Shown: piece by piece, positions 25,775 through 33,740 of the stretch
Layout of the letters: every line of letters begins with the position of its first letter
Position numbering within the stretch: position 1 is the first letter of the stretch
NCBI GenBank assembly: GCA_003134045.1
Contig: PLAH01000034.1
Coordinates: 1 to 42,107, forward strand
DNA: 42,107 nt
Direction: 5' to 3'
DNA from: Gammaproteobacteria bacterium
GTDB lineage: Bacteria; Pseudomonadota; Gammaproteobacteria; Steroidobacterales; Steroidobacteraceae
Translations under genes and position numbers: made by a program
The notes under the pieces: model-generated
The model's database searches: none
What the model saw: the letters and a program-made list of their open reading frames with translations, nothing else
Told to the model about the DNA's origin: nothing

Positions 25775-25925
25775 TCATAGACTCGCGCGAATGCCCGCAT
25801 CGAGATCGCCATAGGCGATCGCTACGCCGAGTTCCTCGAGCATGCGTCGATTGTCGACGCGCCGGGAAGAGCGCCGCGACCCGCGATCCGGTGTAGCCGC
25901 AGCCGACGATCGAGACCGAGTGCAT
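25775..25925 (-). pseudogene. Frameshifted remnant of a Rossmann-fold (YeeZ/SDR-like) protein
   Basis: Starting at the ATG at 25923-25925, minus-strand translation gives MHSVSIVGCGYTGSRVAAL, a clear dinucleotide-binding N-terminus (GxGxxGxxVA). The frame is then lost near 25860. The next frame continues with RRMLEELGVAIAYGDLDAG and ends at a TGA at 25775. This is the pattern expected of the second and third strands of a YeeZ/NAD-epimerase type protein. Only about 50 codons survive, in two frames, so it is read as a decayed gene end beside the ParA gene. Confidence 0.5.
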
Positions 25926-25948
25926 ACTCGAGTGCTCAGAGGAAACCC

Positions 25949-26989
25949 ATGCGCGTGAGTCTAGCCAAATCCACCCGTAGTTTCAGCGTCGCGCCGGACC
26001 AGCCGGTACTCGATGCGGCGCTGGATGCCGGGCTCAATCTGCCGCACAGCTGCAAGGGCGGAAATTGCGGCGCCTGTCGGGCTCGCCTGCTCGGGGGGAT
26101 GGTGCACTATCCGAACGGGCGGCCGCTTGGACTATCCGACGCGGAGGTGGCGGAGGGTTTGATCCTGCTGTGCCAGGCGCGTGCCCGGACCGATCTGGTG
26201 ATCGACACCGTCGAGGTCAGTACACCCGAGGATGCCATCATCAAGCGCCTGCCGAGCCGCATCGACCGTACGGAACGGCTGTCGCACGATGTGCTGGGCG
26301 TCTACCTGCGCCTTCCCGCCGCGGAGCCGTTTCGTTTCGAGCCCGGCCAGTACATCGACATTCTCTTGTCCGGAGGACGCCGCCGCAGTTTTTCCATCGC
26401 CTCGCCGCCGCATGACTCCCGCCCGCTCGAACTGCACGTGAGACGCGTGCCCGGCGGCGAATTGACCGAGGAATTGTTTGCCGAACGCACCCGCAGCAGC
26501 CTGCTCCGCATCGAAGGTCCGCTGGGACGCTTCGTCTATCGGCAGAACGCCGGCGCGCCCATGTTGCTGGTGGGCGGCGGCACGGGATTGGCGCCGCTCA
26601 AGAGCATCGTGAGACATGTCCTCGATAACGGTCTGCGCAGGGACATGATCTTGTATTGGGGCGTGCGCAGCGAGCGCGACCTCTACGCTCATACAGAGCT
26701 CGAGGATTTCTCCCGCCGCGCGGCCAACTTTCGCTACGTGCCGGTGCTGTCGGAGCCCGGCGCCGCCTGGAGCGGCCGGCGCGGCTGGGTACACGAGGCG
26801 GTCCTGAATGACTTCGCGACGCTCGATCCCTTCGATGTCTACGCCAGCGGACCCCCGGCCATGATCACGGCGCTGCGGCGGGATTTCAGAGAACGCGGCG
26901 CCGCCGATGAGCGCCTGTACTTCGACTCCTTCGATTACGCACCGGATACGCTCGAGCGCCAGCGGACGACGGCTGCGACCAAGTCCTGA
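25949..26989 (+). CDS. Ferredoxin-NAD(P)H reductase fusion (CDP-6-deoxyglucoseen reductase type)
   Basis: 346 residues. N-terminal plant-type [2Fe-2S] ferredoxin with Cys35, Cys40, Cys43 and Cys75 (CKGGNCGAC...LLC); then an FAD-binding barrel with RRSFSIAS and an NAD-binding domain with VGGGTGLAPLKSI and YASGPPAMI. The architecture is that of oxygenase reductases and of CDP-6-deoxy-delta-3,4-glucoseen reductase, a name often given to the gammaproteobacterial housekeeping homologue. No oxygenase or deoxysugar genes are nearby, so the electron acceptor is unknown. Its last 55 bp overlap the convergent hemD. Confidence 0.9.
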   Translation: MRVSLAKSTRSFSVAPDQPVLDAALDAGLNLPHSCKGGNCGACRARLLGGMVHYPNGRPLGLSDAEVAEGLILLCQARARTDLVIDTVEVSTPEDAIIKRLPSRIDRTERLSHDVLGVYLRLPAAEPFRFEPGQYIDILLSGGRRRSFSIASPPHDSRPLELHVRRVPGGELTEELFAERTRSSLLRIEGPLGRFVYRQNAGAPMLLVGGGTGLAPLKSIVRHVLDNGLRRDMILYWGVRSERDLYAHTELEDFSRRAANFRYVPVLSEPGAAWSGRRGWVHEAVLNDFATLDPFDVYASGPPAMITALRRDFRERGAADERLYFDSFDYAPDTLERQRTTAATKS

Positions 26990-27711
26990 TCCTGCGCAGA
27001 GTCCGCCGTGAGCAGCGGGGCCGTCACGCCTCGCTCGCGCAAGGCCGCAGCCACGCGCGCACTCGGTACCACCCAGGCCACGCGGTCGAGGTCGCGCCGC
27101 ATGGCGGGCGTTGCCAGCTGCAGCAAACCGTCCGCGATGTCGACGCTGGTCACGGTAATCACATCGATCGCGCCGGCGGCCAAGCTCGCCGCGAGCGCCG
27201 CCACCTCGGCGGGCGGGCGTGGCGCGCGTGCGCGCGCATACACCTCGGCGACGACGACCTCTGCGCCGCGCTCAACCAGCCGTTCGCGCAGCAGGTCCCG
27301 GCCCAAGGTTCCTTTGACGATCAACACCCGCCGGCCGGCGCCCTGCCGCAATGCGGGATGCAGGAGCAAGTTATCGGAGTCGAAACCGAGCGTGGGCAGC
27401 GCGGTCGCTGGGAACCCGGCCTCTCGGAGGGCGGCGGCCGTGGCGGGGCCGATGGCGGCGAGGTTCAATTCGCGCTGCTCGCCGAGCAGCCGGACGCCGA
27501 ATCTCACGGCATTTGCGCTGGTGAAGACGACGAGGTCGAACGCCTCGACGGGACCCACGCGAGCGCTGAGTTGCGGATCGTCCGTGGGTTCGATTTGCAG
27601 GACGGGCACACGAATGACGGTCGCGCCCTGCGCCTCGAGCAAGCGGCACAACGGCGCGGCCTGCCGCTGGGGTCGAGTGACCAGGACCGCGACGCCGTCG
27701 AGCGCGGACAT
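26935..27711 (-). CDS. hemD: Uroporphyrinogen-III synthase
   Basis: 258 residues; cyclises hydroxymethylbilane with inversion of ring D. Low-conservation family, recognised by VLVTRPQRQAAPL at the start, VFTSANAVRF, IGPATAAALREAG and VTSVDIADGLL. It begins 2 bp after hemC. The 3' end overlaps the convergent reductase gene by 55 bp (26935-26989). No hemX/hemY follows, unlike the common hemCDXY order. Confidence 0.92.
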   Translation of the reverse strand: MSALDGVAVLVTRPQRQAAPLCRLLEAQGATVIRVPVLQIEPTDDPQLSARVGPVEAFDLVVFTSANAVRFGVRLLGEQRELNLAAIGPATAAALREAGFPATALPTLGFDSDNLLLHPALRQGAGRRVLIVKGTLGRDLLRERLVERGAEVVVAEVYARARAPRPPAEVAALAASLAAGAIDVITVTSVDIADGLLQLATPAMRRDLDRVAWVVPSARVAAALRERGVTAPLLTADSAQDQDLVAAVVRWRSSVSGA

Positions 27712-27713
27712 GC

Positions 27714-28643
27714 TCAGTCGTTGCGCAGCCGCTCGAGCAGCGCACCCGCACCCGCCGCCAGCACGCGATCCGCGAGCCGTTCGCCCAGCCCGCGAGCATC
27801 CTCGCTGCTGCCCGCGATGCAGTCGCGCAACAGCCGCGAGCCGTCAGGCTCCGCCACCAGACCATCCAGCGTCATGTGCTCCCGATGCAGCGTGGCATGC
27901 GCGGCGATCGGCGACTGACAGCTGCCGCCGAGCCGCCCGGCGAAGGCGCGCTCGGCGTCCATTACGAGTCGAGTCGGCGCATGATTCAACGCGCCGAGCA
28001 GCAAGCGCACCCGCGCATCGGCGCTGCGGCACTCGATCCCGATGATGCCCTGCGCCACGGCGGGAAGGCAGAGGCTGGGTTCGAGACGCGCGCCGATGCG
28101 GGATTCCCAGCCCATCCGGATGAGGCCGGCGCAGGCGAGAATGATCGCGTCCAATTCGCCGTTGTCGAGCCTTCTCAAGCGCGTGTCGACATTGCCGCGC
28201 AGCCCCTCGATCTTGAGGTCCGGCCGCGCCGCCAGTAATTGCGCCTGTCGTCGCAGGCTCGATGTGCCGACCCGCGCGCCCCGCGGCAGATCGTTCAGGG
28301 ACTTCGCGTCGGGTGCCAGCAACGCATCGCGCGCATCGGCGCGCGGCAGCACGGCGGCAATGCACAGACCCTCGGGCAGCTCTCCCGGCACGTCCTTCAT
28401 CGAATGCACGGCGATATCGGCGCGCCGGTCTTCGAGAGCTGTCTCCAGCTCTTTGATGAACAGGCCCTTGCCGCCGATTGCCGCCAAGCTTCGATCTTGA
28501 ATGCGATCGCCCTTGGTCGACAGCGGCACCAATTCGACGTTAAGGTCCGGATGGGCGTGCCGCAGAAGGGCGGAGACGTGTTCGGCCTGCCATAGCGCCA
28601 GGGGACTCTTGCGCGTCGCTATCCGCAACGCCGCCGCGCTCAT
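27714..28643 (-). CDS. hemC: Porphobilinogen deaminase (hydroxymethylbilane synthase)
   Basis: 309 residues; polymerises four porphobilinogens. RIATRKSPLALWQA at the N-terminus, catalytic Asp in VHSMKDVP (D84), the Arg-rich GTSSLRRQAQL, and the dipyrromethane cofactor Cys242 in GGSCQSPIAAHA. Its start overlaps the stop of the upstream dehydrogenase as ATGA (28640-28643), an unusual coupling for hemC. hemD follows after 2 bp. Confidence 0.97.
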   Translation of the reverse strand: MSAAALRIATRKSPLALWQAEHVSALLRHAHPDLNVELVPLSTKGDRIQDRSLAAIGGKGLFIKELETALEDRRADIAVHSMKDVPGELPEGLCIAAVLPRADARDALLAPDAKSLNDLPRGARVGTSSLRRQAQLLAARPDLKIEGLRGNVDTRLRRLDNGELDAIILACAGLIRMGWESRIGARLEPSLCLPAVAQGIIGIECRSADARVRLLLGALNHAPTRLVMDAERAFAGRLGGSCQSPIAAHATLHREHMTLDGLVAEPDGSRLLRDCIAGSSEDARGLGERLADRVLAAGAGALLERLRND

Positions 28644-29524
28644 GTCGGCTCGGACGATGAGTCCGGAAACAGCGCCGACTTCAAACGGTAGATGGCCGAT
28701 ATGTCTTCATCGCCGAAACCTTCGGCGATGAGTTTCTCGTATTCCTGCAGGGTGGATTCCACGACCGGCAGCACCGCGCCACGCTTCGAGGCCATGTCGC
28801 GGCAGATGCGCAGATCCTTGTCGTGCAGACGAACTCGAAAGCCCGCCGGAAACTTGTTGGCCGCCATGAATGGCGCGCGATTGACGAAGTACCAGCTGCT
28901 GCCTGCGCCTTTTCCCAGCGTATCGATCAACCGATCGAGCGGCAGGCCTTCCGCGCGCGCGAATGCCATGGCCTCGCCGACGGCTTGGATGATGCCGGCA
29001 CACATGATCTGATTGGTGGCCTTGGCCGCCTGGCCGGCACCGCTCCCGCCGAAGTAGGTGTGGGTCTTGCCCATTTTCTCCAGGATGGGCAAGGCTCGAG
29101 CGAACACCGATTCGTCGCCTCCCGCCATGATGGCGAGGGTTGCGTTACGGGCGCCCTCGACGCCGCCGCTCACCGGACAATCGAGAAACCCCACGCCAAG
29201 GGCGGCGAGCTGCTCATGCATGTCGCGTGCGGTTGCGGAACCAACGGTAGACGCGTCCATCACGATCATGTTGGGCGTGAGGCCCGGTTCGAGACCGGCC
29301 ACCACGGCGCGCACATCGTCGTCGGCGGAGACGCAGATGACGACCGCCTCGCAGTTCCCGGCCAGCTCTTCGAGACTGCTGAACGCGTGGCACTTGAGTT
29401 CGTTCGCCAGGGCGACGGCCTTGTCGGCAGTGCGATTCCATACGCCGGTGAGGTACCCCGCGCGATGCAGATTACGCGCCATGTGCGCGCCCATGGCACC
29501 CAATCCGACGAAGCCAGTTTGCAT
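28640..29524 (-). CDS. NAD(P)-dependent 3-hydroxyisobutyrate dehydrogenase-like oxidoreductase
   Basis: 294 residues of the beta-hydroxyacid dehydrogenase family. GFVGLGAMGAHMA is the dinucleotide fold, VWNRTADKA follows strand 2 (Asn-Arg-Thr is common in NADPH-using members), DCPVSGGVEGARN is the substrate loop, and GQAAKATNQI carries the catalytic Lys. Substrate not determinable from sequence (tartronate semialdehyde, succinic semialdehyde and hydroxyisobutyrate are all possible). ATG at 29524 chosen for the family start MQTGFVGLG. It is translationally coupled to hemC. Confidence 0.9.
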   Translation of the reverse strand: MQTGFVGLGAMGAHMARNLHRAGYLTGVWNRTADKAVALANELKCHAFSSLEELAGNCEAVVICVSADDDVRAVVAGLEPGLTPNMIVMDASTVGSATARDMHEQLAALGVGFLDCPVSGGVEGARNATLAIMAGGDESVFARALPILEKMGKTHTYFGGSGAGQAAKATNQIMCAGIIQAVGEAMAFARAEGLPLDRLIDTLGKGAGSSWYFVNRAPFMAANKFPAGFRVRLHDKDLRICRDMASKRGAVLPVVESTLQEYEKLIAEGFGDEDISAIYRLKSALFPDSSSEPT

Positions 29525-29658
29525 ACGCGATTCCGTTGTGATTCCCGTGGAGCGCGGAAGCTTAAGGCTTTGCGCGCCGCGCGGCAAAGAGCGTTGCGTT
29601 GCCTCGGCACAGTGAAATTGACCGGCTGTGGGGTATCGCCAGGGCTCGAACCGGTCAG

Positions 29659-29676
29659 CATCTCGGTGCCGAGATG
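29659..29676. repeat. Perfect short hairpin after the DUF4124 gene
   Basis: CATCTCGG-TG-CCGAGATG is an 8-bp perfect dyad with almost no loop, lying immediately beyond the stop of the DUF4124 gene (minus strand). There is no following T-run, so it is not a textbook intrinsic terminator; it may stabilise the mRNA end or bind a dimeric protein. Confidence 0.4.
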
Positions 29677-29677
29677 T

Positions 29678-30142
29678 CTAGGTCGGGCTGTTGCAGATGG
29701 AATCTACGTCGCGCTTCGCGTTGACCCGTTCCGAATCGATCTCTTCAGAGGTCAGGTACTGACGTTCGCCGTCCGGGCCTGTCTTGTAGAGCTTGCGCCC
29801 CTCGATCAACCTCTTGTAGCGGTCCTGTGCATCGGCGCACTGTTTCTCGCGTGTTTGAGCCACGTCGTCATCGACGGCCTTCTTGGCATCGTCTTGCGCA
29901 GCCGGATCGCGCGGGGCGGCGGGTTTGGGATTCTGGGCGTTGGGCGTGGATGAGTCGGGCACGCTCGAGGTTGTCGATCGCGCCGCGTGGTTTCCCGGCA
30001 TTTCGACGATTTGCGCGTGCACACCGTCGGGCGGGCGGTCGCCGTATTGAATCTTGCCCTGTGCGTCGGTCCATTTGTACACGACGGCGGCGGCCATTCC
30101 CGACCAGGCCAGCAATGCCGCGCACAGGAGAACGCGTTTCAT
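29678..30142 (-). CDS. DUF4124-domain exported protein
   Basis: 154 residues. Signal peptide (about 1-22, MKRVLLCAALLAWSGMAAA) directly followed by the DUF4124 signature VYKWTDAQGKIQYGDRPPDG. A low-complexity Pro/Ser/Ala linker then precedes a charged C-terminal helix ending DSICNSPT. Probably periplasmic; no enzymatic role is known for DUF4124. The ATG at 30142 has GAGGA upstream; longer in-frame starts lie in the P-II gene. It sits 22 bp downstream of a P-II gene, in the place where amtB is usually found. Confidence 0.85.
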   Translation of the reverse strand: MKRVLLCAALLAWSGMAAAVVYKWTDAQGKIQYGDRPPDGVHAQIVEMPGNHAARSTTSSVPDSSTPNAQNPKPAAPRDPAAQDDAKKAVDDDVAQTREKQCADAQDRYKRLIEGRKLYKTGPDGERQYLTSEEIDSERVNAKRDVDSICNSPT

Positions 30143-30164
30143 AGTCCGATCCTCGAGGTGAGAA

Positions 30165-30833
<669 letters not shown>

Positions 30834-31172
30834 TCAAATGGCATCTGGCCCGGTTTCGCCAGTTCGGACGCGCAGCGCTCCCTCGAGTTCGAGCACCCAC
30901 ACCTTGCCGTCGCCTGTCTTACCGGTCCTCGCCACGTTACAAACTGCCTCCATAACCTGCTCCGCAATCGAATCGTCTACCGCGAGTTCTATCTTTGCCT
31001 TGGGCAAAAAATCGACGCTGTACTCGGCACCGCGATAGATCTCGGTATGCCCATGCTGGCGTCCGTAACCGTGAACCTCGGTCACCGTCACCCCTTGGAT
31101 GCCGATGTCCGCCACGGCCTGCCGAACTTCATCTACTTTGAACGGCTTGATCACTGCGGTGATGAGCTTCAT
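30834..31172 (-). CDS. glnK: P-II nitrogen regulatory protein (GlnK-like)
   Basis: 112 residues. Tyr51 in EIYRGAEYSVDF, B-loop TGKTGDGKVWV (Thr and Val-Trp where most have Ile and Ile-Phe), C-terminal RVRTGETG. It is clearly a paralogue of the P-II gene just downstream but differs at many positions, including GYGRQHGH. The ATG at 31172 has GGGGA upstream. A sigma-54 promoter and NtrC-like sites upstream (31246-31361) indicate nitrogen-limitation control, which is the GlnK rather than GlnB pattern; hence the symbol, which is inferred. No amtB is present in the window. Confidence 0.92.
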   Translation of the reverse strand: MKLITAVIKPFKVDEVRQAVADIGIQGVTVTEVHGYGRQHGHTEIYRGAEYSVDFLPKAKIELAVDDSIAEQVMEAVCNVARTGKTGDGKVWVLELEGALRVRTGETGPDAI

Positions 31173-31245
31173 GCGTTTTTCCCCGCTTGCGCCTTGTAAT
31201 CGAGCCGCCTCCGACACTGCTTACGCGTACTATTGATCCTGATAA

Positions 31246-31261
31246 TGCAGCTTCCATGCCA
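31246..31261 (-). promoter_or_regulatory. Sigma-54 promoter of the GlnK-like gene
   Basis: On the minus strand TGGCATGGAAGCTGCA has GG and GC separated by exactly ten bases and matches TGGCA fully and TTGCA at four of five. The start site should be near 31235, leaving a 62-nt leader before the P-II ATG. RpoN control is the established pattern for glnK in Proteobacteria. Confidence 0.7.
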
Positions 31262-31331
31262 GCGTCGGTCATACGCAAGATCAACGACTTGCAGGGCGGA
31301 GGATCGTTTGGATGCCCTGTTTTGGAGCGAA

Positions 31332-31361
31332 AACACCTCCAGGGTGCGTTATCAAGGTGCG
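31332..31361 (-). promoter_or_regulatory. Two overlapping NtrC-like binding sites
   Basis: AACACCTCCAGGGTGCG (31332-31348) and TGCGTTATCAAGGTGCG (31345-31361) each match much of the NtrC consensus TGCAC[C/T]-N5-GGTGCA, with the GGTGC half best kept. Their centres are about 105 and 118 bp upstream of the predicted start, close to where NtrC sites lie at glnA in enterics. The sites overlap by four bases, and they also sit just before ubiK on the other strand. Confidence 0.55.
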
Positions 31362-31387
31362 ATTTTCATCAGTTTGCGGAGGTTCGT

Positions 31388-31645
31388 ATGGGTTTGCTCA
31401 ACTCCACCAGTTTGGATGACATTGCGCGGCGCTTGGCGGATGCCTTCCCTAAGTCGGTGCGCAGCTTCGGGCGCGATCTGGAGGGCAACTTCAAAGCCGT
31501 CCTGCAAGCGCAGCTCAGTAAGCTCGATCTCGTGAGCCGCCAGGAATTCGACGTGCAGTCGGCCGTGCTGGCGCGCACGCAGGCGACGCTGGCCGCCCTC
31601 GAAGCTCGCCTCAAGGAGCTCGAGGCGAAACTGCCGCCGCAATAG
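31388..31645 (+). CDS. ubiK: Ubiquinone biosynthesis accessory factor UbiK
   Basis: 85 residues (YqiC/BMFP family). Amphipathic N-terminus (LDDIARRLADAFPKSVRSFGRD) and C-terminal coiled coil (LARTQATLAALEARLKELEAKLPPQ) that trimerises. UbiK partners UbiJ, encoded at 18758-19393 here. The ATG at 31388 has GGAGG upstream and gives the standard length; longer in-frame starts lack homology. Divergent from glnK, as in Pseudomonas. Confidence 0.92.
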   Translation: MGLLNSTSLDDIARRLADAFPKSVRSFGRDLEGNFKAVLQAQLSKLDLVSRQEFDVQSAVLARTQATLAALEARLKELEAKLPPQ

Positions 31646-31701
31646 CAGCCGTGCAGGTCCGCGAGCGGCGAGGCGCGGTGTTGAATCAACGGCCTCAACG
31701 A

Positions 31702-31728
31702 AAAACCCCGGCGCAAAGCCGGGGTTTT
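31702..31728. terminator. Bidirectional intrinsic terminator
   Basis: AAAACCCCGGC-5-GCCGGGGTTTT forms a perfect 11-bp stem with A-run and T-run, placed between the convergent ends of ubiK and the VPLPA-CTERM gene. It should stop transcription from both sides. Confidence 0.9.
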
Positions 31729-31753
31729 CCTCCTACCTTCCGATCGGAAGGAG

Positions 31754-33310
31754 CTAGATCGATTTGCGGCGGCGCTTCCACACGCCGAGGCCGCCGAGCC
31801 CCGACAACATCAGCCATGCCGTGGCAGGCAACGGTACCGGCGCGAAATCCACACCGCGCAGTACTTGACCGTAGGCCGCCGTCTGCAAGGTGGAGAATTG
31901 CTCGCTCGACGCCTGCGCTTGCGTGGTGTCGGCCAGGGTGTCGGTGATCGCGACCAGCTTGTTGGGGTCTGCGCCAGGATCGGACAGGCCGCCGGTAGTC
32001 GAGGTGATGGCATAGAGGGTTACTGTGCCATTGGCGTTCACCACGCCCGTCATGTTACGCAGGCCATCGGTCGCTTGCGTCACCGAACCCGTCGAATCGG
32101 TCACCGTGCCGCTGACCGTGTAGCCCTGACCCAGACTGAGGCCTAACTTGAGCGTGTAGTCGAGGCTCCAGGTTCCGTGGGCCAGACTCCACTTCTCCAG
32201 GCCGCCGCCGCTGCTCAATTCGTTGCCTGCCGTGCCGTCGCCCTCGTCGGCTACGTACAACGTCGATGCGTTGGCAAAGAATAGACCGAACGGATGGGAG
32301 TTGGTCCCGGTCGAGGGGAATCCCGACAGAATCGATATGGGAGCCGTCCCCGCGTTCTGTGCCAACGCGCCATTCGCGAGCGAACCCGTAGCGCCGACTT
32401 GGAACACCGAGTTGACGCCGTTGCTGCCGCTGCCCTTCGTCACGAACAATGTATTGTCGAACACCGTCATGCCGCGGAAGTTGTCGTCCTTGCCGGTCTT
32501 GTCGGAAGCCGATGCGGAAAAGCCGCGCTGGTAACCGGTGGTCGACCCGAAGGTGCCATTGACCGCGCCGACGACGTTGGTCGCGCCGGAGGAGCCGAAG
32601 GCGATCGTCTGCACCCCCGTGTTGTTGCTGAGATTGCCGAGAACGGTACCGTTCGGCGACGGTTTTCCGCTGTTCCCGGCGTTACCCGTCATGTAGTAGT
32701 TGCCGTCATACAGCACGGCATTGCGGCCGTTGTTGCCGCTGTAGGCGGTGACCGGAGTGACCGTCGACGTGCCATTCGCATTCACCGTGATGATCGCGCG
32801 GTTGTACGTCGACGTCACCGGGTTCGACGGATCGTTGACGGCCGCAGTGTTCGAGTTGGATACGTCCAGGGTGTTTACCGGCGCGACGTAACCCATGAAG
32901 GACACCGAGGTGCCGTCCGAGGATAAATTGAGCCCCATTTCGGACTTGGAGCTGAAGCTCGTTACCGCGCCGGAAATTGCCAGGTCGCTCACCAGGCTGC
33001 CGGAGGTCGTCAACTGTTCGATGGTGATCGGCGAGGTGACGCCAAAGCTCGCATCGGGAGTCTCGTTGTTGAATACCTGCGAATAACTGCCGTTCGCGAC
33101 GGCGACGCTCGATGTGGTGGCGTTCGTGCCCGGCAGCGATTGGCCGACGGTCACGGTGCCCGCGTTACCCGCGTACGTACTGGTCGTGACGAGCAGGTCG
33201 CCGGGAGTGAACTGTTGCGCGTGCGCAGCCAAGCCAAGCAGCGCGGCGCTCACGGCGACGGATAGCCGCATCACTGGCGCGGTGCCTCGGAGAGGCGAAA
33301 CATTAATCAT
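31754..33310 (-). CDS. VPLPA/PEP-CTERM sorting-domain surface protein
   Basis: 518 residues. Signal peptide about 14-34 (MRLSVAVSAALLGLAAHA|QQ). The body is Ser/Thr/Gly/Asn-rich and beta-repetitive, with NGTVLGNL, GMTVFDNTLFVTKGSGSNGVN and LYVADEGDG, suggesting a beta-propeller-like fold. The C-terminus APVPLPATAWLMLSGLGGLG followed by WKRRRKS is the variant PEP-CTERM signal: motif, membrane helix, Arg cluster. Such proteins are processed by an exosortase, not seen in this window, and are linked to exopolysaccharide or biofilm. The ATG at 33310 has AGGGGATC upstream. Codon use for Thr/Ser/Asn differs from neighbouring housekeeping genes. Confidence 0.88.
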   Translation of the reverse strand: MINVSPLRGTAPVMRLSVAVSAALLGLAAHAQQFTPGDLLVTTSTYAGNAGTVTVGQSLPGTNATTSSVAVANGSYSQVFNNETPDASFGVTSPITIEQLTTSGSLVSDLAISGAVTSFSSKSEMGLNLSSDGTSVSFMGYVAPVNTLDVSNSNTAAVNDPSNPVTSTYNRAIITVNANGTSTVTPVTAYSGNNGRNAVLYDGNYYMTGNAGNSGKPSPNGTVLGNLSNNTGVQTIAFGSSGATNVVGAVNGTFGSTTGYQRGFSASASDKTGKDDNFRGMTVFDNTLFVTKGSGSNGVNSVFQVGATGSLANGALAQNAGTAPISILSGFPSTGTNSHPFGLFFANASTLYVADEGDGTAGNELSSGGGLEKWSLAHGTWSLDYTLKLGLSLGQGYTVSGTVTDSTGSVTQATDGLRNMTGVVNANGTVTLYAITSTTGGLSDPGADPNKLVAITDTLADTTQAQASSEQFSTLQTAAYGQVLRGVDFAPVPLPATAWLMLSGLGGLGVWKRRRKSI

Positions 33311-33740
33311 ATGGAGATCCCCTAAGTGTTGTTGCCCGCCCGTGACCCGGCAGCGGGAGTGTGCGTCTGCATGTGAGCCGGACGCATTGCGCCTCAAAGC
33401 TATCGGTCCAACCTAACAAGGGCTTGAACTTATTGTGGCAATGCTGTTGCACGGTCACTTTGAGTTGCAAAGCGCGCCTGGGCGACGATCGCAACCCGCG
33501 AATTCCAGGAAGGTTGTAGTCAACGAGGCAAACGTCGCGACGAGAATCGCGAATCGAGACAAAGCCGCAAGATTCCGCCGTGCAGCTTTCACTGCAATCT
33601 CGTCTATATCTACGTGGCGGCCACAAGTCCGAAGGAATCGACCATGCCGACGACAGAGTCCGGATGCTCACGGTCCTTTCTAACGTTGTTCTCCCGATCA
33701 AACATGGGTCACGGCCCCCGGCCGGCGCGATAGGGCGGCC
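33311..33740. other. 430-bp spacer with possible remnants
   Basis: No intact gene found. On the minus strand near 33490-33545 one frame reads RRDVCLVDYNLPGIRGL, closely resembling the phospho-acceptor strand of a receiver domain, but with no intact domain around it. On the plus strand 33436-33451 resembles a sigma-54 promoter. The last 60 bp before 33310 hold the ribosome site of the VPLPA-CTERM gene. Confidence 0.5.
33436..33451 (+). promoter_or_regulatory. Sigma-54 promoter-like sequence
   Basis: TGGCAATGCTGTTGCA has the GG-N10-GC spacing and matches TGGCA and TTGCA completely; only the CG after TGGCA is replaced. It points toward comM, 290 bp away, with no gene directly behind it. It may be a functional promoter for comM or an RNA, a relic, or chance. 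Confidence 0.35.

Noticed and set aside
25470-25925. A 151-codon minus-strand protein starting MHSVSIVGCGYTG
   Set aside because: Only the first 20 or so codons look like protein; the remainder is out of frame and then antisense to the ParA gene, so it is reported as a frameshifted relic.
29610-29680. tRNA-like string (GGTTCGAGCC on the minus strand beside a hairpin)
   Set aside because: The T-loop-like sequence lacks a paired 5-bp stem, and no acceptor, D or anticodon arms can be drawn around it.
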